Assembly: GCA_902596655.1 (NCBI GenBank)
Contig: CACJUX010000025.1
Coordinates: forward strand, 1-34,084
From: an uncultured SAR116 cluster alpha proteobacterium
Lineage (GTDB): Bacteria > Pseudomonadota > Alphaproteobacteria > Puniceispirillales > Puniceispirillaceae
Direction of reading: 5' to 3'
DNA: 34,084 nucleotides
The notes under the pieces were generated by a model. It was not told the DNA's origin. It ran no database searches and saw only the letters and a list, made by a program, of their open reading frames with translations. Shown piece after piece: positions 16,349-24,490 of this stretch (the stretch's first letter is position 1; each line of letters starts with the position of its first letter). Position numbers and translations under genes: made by a program.

Positions 16349-17446
16349 TTAGCACAAATAATCAAGCGCTCGGCAATCATTAGTTTCCCACCCAACGAAT
16401 ACCTCAGCTCCAATAACTAACCCTAGTTGGCCAGATGTGTTCGGCACTTTTACAATGAATTCATCGTCGCCAGCCACGTTCATCCGACACCGAATGTGAT
16501 CCCCGAGATAAATTAATTCTTCAATGCGGCCATTGAGCGCACTCAATCCCTGAGTTTTTTCAGACGCCACAATGCAGCGCTCCGGCCTTACTGACAGCAA
16601 AGACCGCTCACCCTTGCCACCGACATTTACGGCAAGCGCCTTAACTATATCGCCGTTGTCCAACGCGACGGTGGCAACACCCTTAGCGACATCCTTAACA
16701 GTTCCCATGAGACGGTTGTTCTCACCAATGAACTGGGCAACAAATGCGTTTTCCGGCTTTTCATACAGTGTCACCGGATCGGCCAGCTGCTGAATCACAC
16801 CATCATCAAAGACGGCAATACGATTTGACATAGTCAGCGCTTCCGACTGGTCGTGCGTCACATAGACTACGGTCACACCAAGCGACTCGTGGATATGTTT
16901 AATTTCATACTGCATATGTTCGCGCAACTGTTTATCCAGAGCCCCAAGCGGTTCGTCCATAAGCACAAGATCAGGCTCAAACACCAGCGCTCGCGCAAGG
17001 GCGATACGCTGTTGCTGACCACCCGAAAGCTGCGCCGGCTTACGATCGCTAAAAGCACGCATCTGCACCATGTCCAGAGCCTTGTTGACCTTTTCCTCAA
17101 CCTCGACGGCGCTCATTTTGCGGACCTTCAACGGAAAGGCCAGATTCTCCACCACCGTCAAATGAGGAAACAGCGCATAATTCTGAAAAACCATACCAAT
17201 GCCGCGCTTGTGTGGCGGGATGTTGTTAATCGATCTGCCACCAAGTTGGATTTCGCCATGGGTCGCCGTCTCGAAGCCCGCCAACATCATCAAGCAAGTT
17301 GTTTTTCCTGAGCCCGATGGCCCAAGCATGGTGACAAATTCACCAGCGGCGATATCAAGATTGAGGTCTTTGACAACGAGCGTTTCGCCATCATAACTCT
17401 TTTGGACACCTTTGAAACGAACGAAAGGATCGATGCTGTCGAGCAT
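16349..17446 (-). CDS. ABC transporter ATP-binding protein, PotA-like
   Basis: ATPase of the second importer, 365 residues from ATG 17446; a longer frame to 17638 would add a non-homologous basic tail that runs into the divergent creatinase control region. Walker A LGPSGSGKTT (41-50), Q-loop VFQNYALFPHL (Gln88), signature LSGGQQQR (140-147), Walker B LVLMDEP (160-166) and H-loop VTHDQSEA (His198) are all seen. The C-terminal part is a TOBE-like domain (LLSVRPERCIVAS). It is the first gene of the operon. Its base composition is less AT-rich than the permease genes behind it, which may indicate separate histories. It diverges from creatinase over 211 bases. Confidence 0.93.
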   Translation of the reverse strand: MLDSIDPFVRFKGVQKSYDGETLVVKDLNLDIAAGEFVTMLGPSGSGKTTCLMMLAGFETATHGEIQLGGRSINNIPPHKRGIGMVFQNYALFPHLTVVENLAFPLKVRKMSAVEVEEKVNKALDMVQMRAFSDRKPAQLSGGQQQRIALARALVFEPDLVLMDEPLGALDKQLREHMQYEIKHIHESLGVTVVYVTHDQSEALTMSNRIAVFDDGVIQQLADPVTLYEKPENAFVAQFIGENNRLMGTVKDVAKGVATVALDNGDIVKALAVNVGGKGERSLLSVRPERCIVASEKTQGLSALNGRIEELIYLGDHIRCRMNVAGDDEFIVKVPNTSGQLGLVIGAEVFVGWETNDCRALDYLC

Positions 17447-17657
17447 GGGAGGTCCATTATGTAATGAAAAAATAAAGCTATCTAAATAAAAGCACGAGAT
17501 CATGTTGCTTGGCAAGTATTGTGGGCGTCCTAATTTCGACAGTAGTTTTTTCCTGTTTTTCCATCTCTTAACGAAGCGGCTTCGAGTAGCTTTTCCGGGC
17601 TTGACCGACGTCTGCAAACTGGCTAATTGCTCAGCCATTCAATATTGGAGTAAGCCC
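17447..17657. promoter_or_regulatory. Divergent intergenic control region (importer/creatinase)
   Basis: The 211 bases between the two divergent starts must carry promoters for both operons. On the + strand, TTGACC at 17601-17606 and TAATTG at 17624-17629 stand 17 bases apart; the -10 match is poor, so this is only a candidate. The creatinase ribosome site GGAG is at 17647-17650. No convincing operator dyad was found. Confidence 0.4.
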
Positions 17658-18875
17658 ATGTCCGACAATCAAATGATCAACGTAACACGTTGGCACAATG
17701 GCGAGAAAACCTTCTCTCCTTTTTCTAAAGCCGAGATGGCACGCCGCAGCAGCGCAATGCAGGCGCTGATGGCGAAAAATAACATCGATGTCTGTCTTTT
17801 TACCTCCTATCACAACGTCTGTTACTTTTCCGGCTTTGTTTATTGCAAGTTTGGTCGTCGCTATGGCGCGGTGCTTAATGGTGATGGCACAACAACGATC
17901 TCAGCCGCGATTGATGGTGGCCAGCCATGGCGGCGATCGGTCGGCGACAACATCACCTATACAGATTGGCGGCGCGACAACTACTTCACCGCGCTCAAGG
18001 AGTTGCTTAAGGGCGCTAGACGGCTCGGCGTCGAGTTTGACGAGGTTAATCTTGACCTGAAAACACTGCTTGAAGAGCATTTTCCAAACGTTGAACTGGT
18101 TGACTGTGCGGCGGCGGCGATGCGCTTGCGCACCATCAAAAGCATCGAGGAGCAAAAGCTGATCCGAAAAGGCGCCGAAATCTGTGCGGTTGGTGGGCGT
18201 GCCGTAATGGCCGCGGTCAAGGCCGGCATTCCCGAACATGAGGTAGCCATTGCATCGACCAACGCCATGGTCCGGGAAATTGCCAGCTCCTTCCCGTTTG
18301 TAGAGTTGATGGACAGCTGGACCTGGTTCCAGTCCGGGATCAACACCGATGGCGCACACAATCCGGTAACCAACAAGCTGATTGAGGAGGGTGATATTCT
18401 CTCCCTTAACACCTTCCCTATGATTTTTGGCTATTACACCGCACTTGAGCGCACATTGTTCTGCGGTTCAGCCTCAAGCGCCCATAATGACCTGTGGCAG
18501 AAAAACTGTGCGGTCCATGTCAGAGGCATGGAGCTGCTAAAGCCGGGCGCGGTCTGCGGCGAGGTGGCAACCGAGCTAAATGAGATGTACCGCGAATGGG
18601 ACCTGCTGAAATACCGGTCTTTCGGCTACGGCCATTCCTTTGGCGTTCTTTGCCATTACTACGGCCGCGAGGCCTCGGTCGAGCTGCGCGAAGACATCAC
18701 CACCGTTCTCCAGCCGGGCATGGTTGTCTCGATGGAGCCAATGATCATGATCCCCGATGGTGAGGCGGGGGCCGGCGGCTATCGTGAGCATGACATTTTG
18801 ATCATTACCGAGGATGGGGCGGAAAACATCACCAACTTCCCTTTCGGCACCGATGAGATGATCGTCGGGAGGTAA
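17658..18875 (+). CDS. Creatinase (creatine amidinohydrolase)
   Basis: Cytoplasmic enzyme that hydrolyses creatine to sarcosine and urea, 405 residues as in Pseudomonas creatinase. The start is ATG 17658 with GGAG 7 bases upstream; the longer frame from 17502 lies in the control region. Long identical stretches to the known enzyme are remembered: FTSYHN, IDGGQPWRR, WTWFQSGINTDGAHNPVT, GYYTALERTLF, FGYGHSFG, MVVSMEPMIM and GAGGYREHDILI. His234 in GAHNPVT matches the catalytic His232; Glu264 and the MEP Glu are kept. It is a pita-bread-fold, metal-independent protein. It diverges from an importer operon, which may bring in creatine. No sarcosine oxidase or urease lies in the window. Confidence 0.95.
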   Translation: MSDNQMINVTRWHNGEKTFSPFSKAEMARRSSAMQALMAKNNIDVCLFTSYHNVCYFSGFVYCKFGRRYGAVLNGDGTTTISAAIDGGQPWRRSVGDNITYTDWRRDNYFTALKELLKGARRLGVEFDEVNLDLKTLLEEHFPNVELVDCAAAAMRLRTIKSIEEQKLIRKGAEICAVGGRAVMAAVKAGIPEHEVAIASTNAMVREIASSFPFVELMDSWTWFQSGINTDGAHNPVTNKLIEEGDILSLNTFPMIFGYYTALERTLFCGSASSAHNDLWQKNCAVHVRGMELLKPGAVCGEVATELNEMYREWDLLKYRSFGYGHSFGVLCHYYGREASVELREDITTVLQPGMVVSMEPMIMIPDGEAGAGGYREHDILIITEDGAENITNFPFGTDEMIVGR

Positions 18876-18920
18876 CACCTAGCCAGGTAATCGGCAAAAC
18901 AGGAACGCGGCTGATCGGGC

Positions 18921-18952
18921 AGCCCGACCACCGATCAAGTGGCTGGGTTTTT
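18921..18952 (+). terminator. Rho-independent terminator after creatinase
   Basis: AGCCCGACCAC pairs with GTGGCTGGGTT around a 7-base loop: 8 Watson-Crick pairs, two G-T pairs and one A-C mismatch, running into a five-T tract. It lies 46 bases beyond the creatinase stop, before a convergent gene. An alternative perfect stem TGATCGG/CCGATCA overlaps it. Confidence 0.65.
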
Positions 18953-18964
18953 ACACCGGAGGCC

Positions 18965-20116
18965 CTACCCAACAAACAGCTCGCGCGATGAGCGGCTGAG
19001 CCGGCTACCAGCACCATTTTCTAGAACGAAGCTCTCACCAAGATTCATCGCGCTGCCGGTATCACTGTCCATCAGGATCATGTGCATGAAGAACACCATT
19101 CCCTCCTCCAGAACCACTGGATTGCCATGATAGAACATCGGCCAGTCCATCCAGTTCGGCGCAAAAGTCGTTCCCATAGAATATCCGCAGGCATTCAGTC
19201 GCGCATGCTGATAGCCATGAGCATCCATCACCTGTGCATAGGTATCAAAAACATCGCCAACCAAATTGCCAGGAAGAAAGGTGGCGTGGCAGGCCTCCAG
19301 AGCCTTCACACATGCGGTGTGCATGGCTAGATGTTCCGGCTTCGCGCGTCCAACCGGAATAGTCCGCATCATCGCCGCATGGTAATGCCTATAGACACCG
19401 GCCCATTCGAGGGTAAGCTGATCTTCGGCATCGAGTGTACGTCGACCCGATTTGTAGCGGCACAAAAGCGCATCCGGCCCCGACCCAATGATGAATTCAT
19501 TGCCTGGATCATCGCCACCTCCACGGTAAATTACGCTGTGCATCACCGCTAGAATTTCGCCCTCATCTATGTCGCGGGCAACAAGCGCATGCGCCGCATC
19601 TAACGCGTCATCAGCCAGCTCAGCGGCACGGCGTGTATAGGCAATCTCAGCTGCGGATTTGACTAGCCGCAACCGCGAAACCAGTTCCGACTCATCAATT
19701 AGTGTGGCGAAACCATTAAGCGCCGCATTCAAACGCATCGCGTTACGCCCGGTCAGGCCATAGGCTTCATATTCGACACCAAGCCTGCCACCTTCAAGAC
19801 CGAGCTCATTCAGAATGGCGCGCAGATCATCCGCCGGGCTGGCCCCATTACGATCCACCCAAATGCGGATATCGGCAATGTTCGAGGTGTTCTGAGCTTG
19901 GCGAAGATCTGGCGCGCGCGTCATCAGCACGATACGGCCATCGACAGTCAGCACAAGCGATTGGAAATAGACATAGCCAAACGTGTCATAGCCGGTCAGC
20001 CAATACATTGATTCTTGTCGGAACATCAGCAGGGCGTCGATGTCGGCGGCCTTCATGCCTGCCAGAAGGCGGGCCTTGCGATCAGCGAATTCGGTATCGG
20101 TAAAATGCAATGCCAT
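18965..20116 (-). CDS. Metal-site-lacking M24/pita-bread hydrolase (ectoine hydrolase-like)
   Basis: 383-residue creatinase/aminopeptidase-fold protein. Residues about 1-150 form the N-terminal domain (MYWLTGYDTFGYVYFQ); the rest is the pita-bread domain. The metal ligands of true M24 peptidases are replaced: where D-x-G...D-x-x-RT is expected it reads LTLEWAGVYRHYHAAMMRT, so it should be metal-independent like creatinase and ectoine hydrolase (EutD/DoeA). YSMGTTFAPNWMDWPMFYHGNP and NLGESFVLENGAG are the remaining core motifs. The ectoine genes expected around a real DoeA (deacetylase, ornithine cyclodeaminase-like) are absent, so another amide or guanidino substrate is possible. The ureohydrolase gene lies 20 bases upstream in the same operon. 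Confidence 0.85.
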   Translation of the reverse strand: MALHFTDTEFADRKARLLAGMKAADIDALLMFRQESMYWLTGYDTFGYVYFQSLVLTVDGRIVLMTRAPDLRQAQNTSNIADIRIWVDRNGASPADDLRAILNELGLEGGRLGVEYEAYGLTGRNAMRLNAALNGFATLIDESELVSRLRLVKSAAEIAYTRRAAELADDALDAAHALVARDIDEGEILAVMHSVIYRGGGDDPGNEFIIGSGPDALLCRYKSGRRTLDAEDQLTLEWAGVYRHYHAAMMRTIPVGRAKPEHLAMHTACVKALEACHATFLPGNLVGDVFDTYAQVMDAHGYQHARLNACGYSMGTTFAPNWMDWPMFYHGNPVVLEEGMVFFMHMILMDSDTGSAMNLGESFVLENGAGSRLSRSSRELFVG

Positions 20117-20136
20117 TTATGGGGTCCGTTCGTTGT

Positions 20137-21099
20137 TCAGGGCTTGGCGCGGTTATGCTGGATCCGGCCGATGAAATTGAGAAGAAGCTGCGCGGCAAGT
20201 GTTGTCGTGCTGCCGGAGAGATCATAATCGGGGGCCACCTCGACCAGATCGACACCGATGACATCACCCCGCTTTGTCAGGCCATCCAGAAATTCAAGGA
20301 GTTCATAATAGAGGAAACCCCCATGCGAGGGGGTGCCGGTGCCAGCGGCGATCGAGGGATCGAAGCCGTCAATGTCGATGGTCACATAATAGCGCTCACC
20401 CGCGGGGATGCGGGCCAGCATGCCCACAGGGCCAAGCGCACGGAACTGGCGCACCGACTGGATATCGGACCCCATCCTGCGGGCATCCTCATAGCCGTCA
20501 CGTGCGGTCGAGGAGACATTGCGGATGCCGATCTGCGAAAGGCCGGTGACATAGGTTTTTTCCGCTGCCCGGCGCATTGGATTGCCATGGCCGTATTTGA
20601 CGCCATGACGTTCATCGACAAAATCAAGATGCGCGTCAATCTGGACAAGGTGAAACGGTACTTCATCACAAAACGCACTGATGCAGGGGATGTTCACCGA
20701 ATGATCGCCGCCAAGGATGATCGGCACGGCACCGGCACGCAGGATCGCCCTGACACCAGCCTCGATATTGGCATGGCTCCTGATCGTGTCGGTATGCACG
20801 ATGTCGGCATCCCCGATATCGACAATTCTGGTTTTGTCAGCTTCGAGATAGGTGACATCATCCTCATGGTCATAGGCACCGGCGTGGCCAAAGGAAAACA
20901 GGGTTGACGCCTCGCGGATGCCGCGTGGGCCAAAACGCGCGCCAGCACGAAACTGGGTTCCAAAATCAAAGGGCGCACCCAGAATGGCGAAGTCAGCATC
21001 GATATTGTCCCAGTCGGGCTGATAGGGAAATTTGCCAAAGCTGCACAACCCCACAAAGGGCAGGTTCAACCGCCCTAATTCATATCCATGTCCGCTCAT
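20137..21099 (-). CDS. Agmatinase-family ureohydrolase
   Basis: Cytoplasmic binuclear-manganese-type hydrolase that splits urea from a guanidino compound, 320 residues. All six metal ligands are seen: His133 (GGDHS), Asp155, His157 and Asp159 (DAHLD), Asp242 and Asp244 (IDIDGFDPS); HGNPMRRA carries the further conserved His171. A strong ribosome site (AGGAGA) supports the start. Agmatinase, guanidinobutyrase, guanidinopropionase and guanidine hydrolase share this architecture, and the name cannot be narrowed from sequence reading. Beside creatinase and the metal-free M24 homologue, a guanidino-acid substrate is likely. It is divergent from the PhyH gene over 153 bases. Confidence 0.92.
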   Translation of the reverse strand: MSGHGYELGRLNLPFVGLCSFGKFPYQPDWDNIDADFAILGAPFDFGTQFRAGARFGPRGIREASTLFSFGHAGAYDHEDDVTYLEADKTRIVDIGDADIVHTDTIRSHANIEAGVRAILRAGAVPIILGGDHSVNIPCISAFCDEVPFHLVQIDAHLDFVDERHGVKYGHGNPMRRAAEKTYVTGLSQIGIRNVSSTARDGYEDARRMGSDIQSVRQFRALGPVGMLARIPAGERYYVTIDIDGFDPSIAAGTGTPSHGGFLYYELLEFLDGLTKRGDVIGVDLVEVAPDYDLSGSTTTLAAQLLLNFIGRIQHNRAKP

Positions 21100-21252
21100 T
21101 TGGTCTGTTTCTCCTCACTGTAAAAGCTGCGTAACAACTGTCTGACGCTAGTCGAATTTTATCCTGTTCAGCAAACGCTTTTTGCTTTACCAAACAGCGA
21201 AAGCTGACGCATGCTCTGGCTGGAATTGCTGACAAATAAAGAGCCACCAGCC

Positions 21253-22083
21253 ATGTTGAAAAAACTGACAGTTGCCGAGCGCGCCGCCTATAATGAAAAT
21301 GGCTATGTCGACAGAATTGATATTTTTACCGCCAGCGAGATCGAGGAGATCGTTGCCGAACTGGCCGAGGCCGAGGTGGCGTTCGGAAATGAGCTTGACG
21401 CGGCGGGGCGAAATAATGCGCATTATGTGCTGCCGGTGCTTGACCGGATCACCCATGATCCGCGCATTCTCGACGCGGTTGAGGACATTATAGGGCCAGA
21501 TATTCTGGTTGTCGGCACAACCCTGTTCATCAAGGAGCCGGAGACCAAGGGCTTCGTCAGCTGGCATCAGGACGCCCGCTACATCGGCCTTGAGCCACAT
21601 AATTGGGTAACCGGCTGGGTCGCTCTTGGTGATGTGTCGGTGGAAAATGGCTGCATGCAGATGATTCCCGGTTCGCATAAGTCACCGCTGCGCGAACATG
21701 TTGATACTTTTGGCGAGGACAATATTCTGACCCGCGGCCAGACAGTGCCAGATGTCGACGAGGCCAGCGCCGTTCCCGTCGAGATGACGGCTGGCCAGCT
21801 GTCGCTGCATCATCCACGCATTGTGCACGGCTCTGGGCCTAATCTGAGCCAGCGCCGCCGCCTTGGCTTTGCCATTCAGAGCTTCATTGCACCAGATGTC
21901 GATCAGGTAATTGGCAAAAACTGGGCACAGCTGGCGCGTGGAGAAGACAGATATGGCCACCATGACATTGCCGGCCATCCCAAGTGCGTGATGAATCCAG
22001 ACGACATTGCCTTTCGCAACATGACCAATGAAGAACTCTCAAAAATCTTCTATGCCGGGGCGGCACAGAAGGGAAAATTCTAA
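21253..22083 (+). CDS. Phytanoyl-CoA dioxygenase (PhyH) family Fe(II)/2-oxoglutarate oxygenase
   Basis: 276-residue cytoplasmic oxygenase that would hydroxylate a small molecule using 2-oxoglutarate and oxygen. The iron triad is visible: His105 and Asp107 (SWHQDARY), and His192 (HHPRIVHGSGPN), with the 2-oxoglutarate-binding Arg near 201-203 (QRRRLGF). GWVALGDVSVENGCMQMIPGSHK is the PhyH signature region. The start is ATG 21253; an earlier ATG at 21211 lacks a better ribosome site. The ectoine hydroxylase signature (FHSDFETWH) is absent, so it is not EctD. It heads the + strand operon with the ammonia-lyase 12 bases downstream, suggesting that its product or substrate is an amino acid derivative. 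Confidence 0.9.
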   Translation: MLKKLTVAERAAYNENGYVDRIDIFTASEIEEIVAELAEAEVAFGNELDAAGRNNAHYVLPVLDRITHDPRILDAVEDIIGPDILVVGTTLFIKEPETKGFVSWHQDARYIGLEPHNWVTGWVALGDVSVENGCMQMIPGSHKSPLREHVDTFGEDNILTRGQTVPDVDEASAVPVEMTAGQLSLHHPRIVHGSGPNLSQRRRLGFAIQSFIAPDVDQVIGKNWAQLARGEDRYGHHDIAGHPKCVMNPDDIAFRNMTNEELSKIFYAGAAQKGKF

Positions 22084-22095
22084 GGAACCTCTGTA

Positions 22096-23256
22096 ATGAC
22101 CGATCACTCGCATATCGCAGCCGCTGAGGCTGACCATATCAACGCCCGTGTTGTTTCCAACCGAGCGCATGCCCGCCAGGCATTTCCCGATGCGCCGCAT
22201 CTGCTCAATAACGCTAGTATGAACCGCGCTTTTGACACCATCAGCAAATGGCCCGGTTATACACCAACACCGCTTTTAGACCTGCCAGAAATTGCTGCTC
22301 ATTGCGGGGTGGCACGTGTTGTCTATAAGGATGAGTCGACACGGCTTGGCCTCGGCGCCTTCAAGGCACTGGGAGGTGCATATGCGGTGGCCGATCTGGT
22401 CCGTGAGCAGGTGGCAAAGGGGGCCAATGTTGGCGAGGTGACGGTAGCCACTGCCACCGATGGCAATCATGGTCGCTCTGTCGCCTGGGGCGCTCAGCTG
22501 GCTGGCTGCAACGCCAAGATCTATATCCATGAACATGTCAGCAGGGCCCGCGAGGCCGCCATGCAGGCCTATGGTGCCGAGGTCATTCGCGTTCACGGCA
22601 ATTACGAGGTATCGCTCGCAGATTGCAGGGCAGATGCGGAGGCGAATGGCTGGCACCTTGTTTCCGACACTTCATGGGAAGGCTATGTCGACGTGCCAAG
22701 GGCGATTATGGCCGGCTACACGGTCATGGGCCGTGAGATTATTGACCAGCTTGGTGCGGAGGCGTTGACGCATGCGTTTTTGCCAATCGGTGTTGGCGGT
22801 CTTGCCGCAGGGGTTGCTGCCCCCCTCTGGGCGCATATGGGAACGCAGCTGTGCAATCTGATTTCGATTGAGTCCACGATGTCCTGTTGTTTCGCCGATT
22901 CGATCGAGGCTGGCAGACCCACACTGTTCGATATCACCGAGGAGACGCTGATGGCTGGTCTGTCATGTGGTGAGGTATCGCTTGTCGCCTGGGAAATCCT
23001 GCAGCCAGCACTCAGCCATTCGATGGCAATCAGCGACGAGGCGGTGGCCCCACTAATGCGCTGGTTCCATGAGCGATCACCCAGCATCGAGGCTGGTGAA
23101 TGTTCAACGTCAGGTCTGGCTGGCCTGTTACAGGCGCATAAAACCCCGCAGCATTGGCAGAGCATGGATTTTGATGCCAATTCGGTGGTCCTGCTGATTG
23201 GCACAGAAGGCGCAACCGATCCCGATCTCTATGCCAAGATCATTTCCGGTGACTAG
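22096..23256 (+). CDS. 2,3-diaminopropionate ammonia-lyase-like PLP enzyme
   Basis: 386-residue fold-type II pyridoxal-phosphate enzyme, of the length and pattern of DpaL/YgeX, which turns 2,3-diaminopropionate into pyruvate and two ammonia. The PLP lysine is Lys90 in DESTRLGLGAFKALGGAYAV; ATDGNHGRSVAWGAQLAGC binds the cofactor phosphate side, and VGVGGLAAGV is the glycine-rich phosphate loop. A good ribosome site (AAGGAA) precedes the ATG. Relatives such as EutB occur in ectoine-degradation operons. Its position between PhyH and an M24 peptidase suggests that a beta-substituted amino acid is released and deaminated in this pathway. Exact substrate is inferred only. Confidence 0.9.
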   Translation: MTDHSHIAAAEADHINARVVSNRAHARQAFPDAPHLLNNASMNRAFDTISKWPGYTPTPLLDLPEIAAHCGVARVVYKDESTRLGLGAFKALGGAYAVADLVREQVAKGANVGEVTVATATDGNHGRSVAWGAQLAGCNAKIYIHEHVSRAREAAMQAYGAEVIRVHGNYEVSLADCRADAEANGWHLVSDTSWEGYVDVPRAIMAGYTVMGREIIDQLGAEALTHAFLPIGVGGLAAGVAAPLWAHMGTQLCNLISIESTMSCCFADSIEAGRPTLFDITEETLMAGLSCGEVSLVAWEILQPALSHSMAISDEAVAPLMRWFHERSPSIEAGECSTSGLAGLLQAHKTPQHWQSMDFDANSVVLLIGTEGATDPDLYAKIISGD

Positions 23257-23260
23257 ATCC

Positions 23261-24445
23261 ATGCAGAGCAGGCACACACCGCCGCCACGCGACTTCGACG
23301 ACAGTGAATATGCAGCCCGCTGCACAGCCGCACAGGCTGTCATGGCCGATCATGGTCTTGGCGCAATGCTTTTCGCTTCTGAGACCGATATCCGCTATTT
23401 CACTGGCTTCATGACACAATTCTGGCAAAGCCCAACACGCCCCTGGTTTGTCGTGCTGCCACCCGCCGGCAAGCCGATTGCCGTGATCCCAACCATTGGT
23501 GTGCCGTTGATGCGTGACTGCTATGTCGACGACATCTGCAGCTGGGCCTCACCTGCCGCAAGTGATGACGGTATCAGCCTGCTAATCTCGACGATCCGTT
23601 CGGTGATGGAGGAAGGCACACTCGGTGTACAGATGGGTCGTGAGACCGCATTGCGCGTACCACTGGCCGACATTCTGCAGATCATCGCTGCGCTTGACGA
23701 CATTGAGCTGGCCGATGTGACGCCTGAAATTCAGCATATAAGAATGGTCAAATCGCCAGCCGAAATCGCCAAGCTGGCGCATGTCTGTGGCATTGTGTCT
23801 GATGTCTTTATAACAATCCCCGACTGGGCGCAGGCCGGCTTGCCCCTGTCGGACCTGTTTCGCCAGTTCAAGATACGGGCGCTCGAAGCCGGCGTCGATG
23901 ATGTCAGCTATCTTGTCGGTTCTGCCGGCTCTGGTGGCTATCATGATATCATCGCTCCACCAAATGATCGCCGCCTGGCGACCGGTGATGTTTTCATGCT
24001 TGATACCGGCAGCGTCTGGGACGGTTATTTTTCGGATTTTGACCGCAATTTTGCCATTGGACATGCCAGCGATGGCGCACATGCAGCGCATCAAACGCTG
24101 TATGATGCAACCGATGCTGCGCTAGCGATTGCCAGACCAGGCGTCACCGCAGCCGATCTCTACCGGGCGATGGATAAGATGCTGCGGCCAGACAATGACG
24201 GTGATGGCGGCAGCGATGATGTTGGCCGCTATGGTCATGGGCTTGGCATCCAGCTGACCGAACCACCATCACACACCCGTTGGGACAATACCGTTCTGAC
24301 AGCGAATATGGCACTGACGCTGGAGCCATCGCTCATCTATGATAACGGCTTCCTGATGGTTGCCGAAGAAAATATACTGATTACCGAAAGCGGTGTAGAG
24401 TTGCTGTCAACGCGCGCCTCTCGCGATCTGCCAGTGATTGTGTGA
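23261..24445 (+). CDS. M24-family metallopeptidase (Xaa-Pro dipeptidase-like)
   Basis: 394-residue creatinase-fold protein with a full dimetal site: Asp248 (MLDTGS), Asp259 (YFSDFDRN), His326 (GRYGHGLG), Glu355 (LTLEPS) and Glu370 region (AEENILIT). It therefore should be a true metal-dependent peptidase or amidase, unlike the two other pita-bread proteins nearby. The start at ATG 23261 lies 4 bases after the ammonia-lyase stop; an upstream ATG at 23198 would overlap that gene. It may release an amino acid from a peptide or amide substrate taken up by the cell. It is the third protein of this fold within 7 kb. Confidence 0.9.
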   Translation: MQSRHTPPPRDFDDSEYAARCTAAQAVMADHGLGAMLFASETDIRYFTGFMTQFWQSPTRPWFVVLPPAGKPIAVIPTIGVPLMRDCYVDDICSWASPAASDDGISLLISTIRSVMEEGTLGVQMGRETALRVPLADILQIIAALDDIELADVTPEIQHIRMVKSPAEIAKLAHVCGIVSDVFITIPDWAQAGLPLSDLFRQFKIRALEAGVDDVSYLVGSAGSGGYHDIIAPPNDRRLATGDVFMLDTGSVWDGYFSDFDRNFAIGHASDGAHAAHQTLYDATDAALAIARPGVTAADLYRAMDKMLRPDNDGDGGSDDVGRYGHGLGIQLTEPPSHTRWDNTVLTANMALTLEPSLIYDNGFLMVAEENILITESGVELLSTRASRDLPVIV

Positions 24446-24490
24446 GTGATCATATGAAAGGGCGGACCCCACCTGCAGAAGGAGAGTGAT

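Noticed and set aside
17447-17638. N-terminal extension of the second ATPase
   Set aside because: The basic tail is not part of the ABC ATPase family and would run into the divergent control region.
17502-17657. N-terminal extension of creatinase
   Set aside because: The extra 52 residues have no counterpart in creatinases, and a good ribosome site stands before ATG 17658.
18965-20116. DMSP lyase DddP
   Set aside because: DddP is an M24-fold enzyme with a metal site and a different N-terminus; here the metal ligands are replaced.
20110-20907. 265-codon + strand open frame opposite the ureohydrolase
   Set aside because: It lies antisense to a gene with all metal-binding motifs intact, has no recognisable domain, and reflects the codon bias of the real gene.
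21253-22083. Ectoine hydroxylase ectD
   Set aside because: General PhyH motifs are present but the EctD signature and ectABC genes are not.
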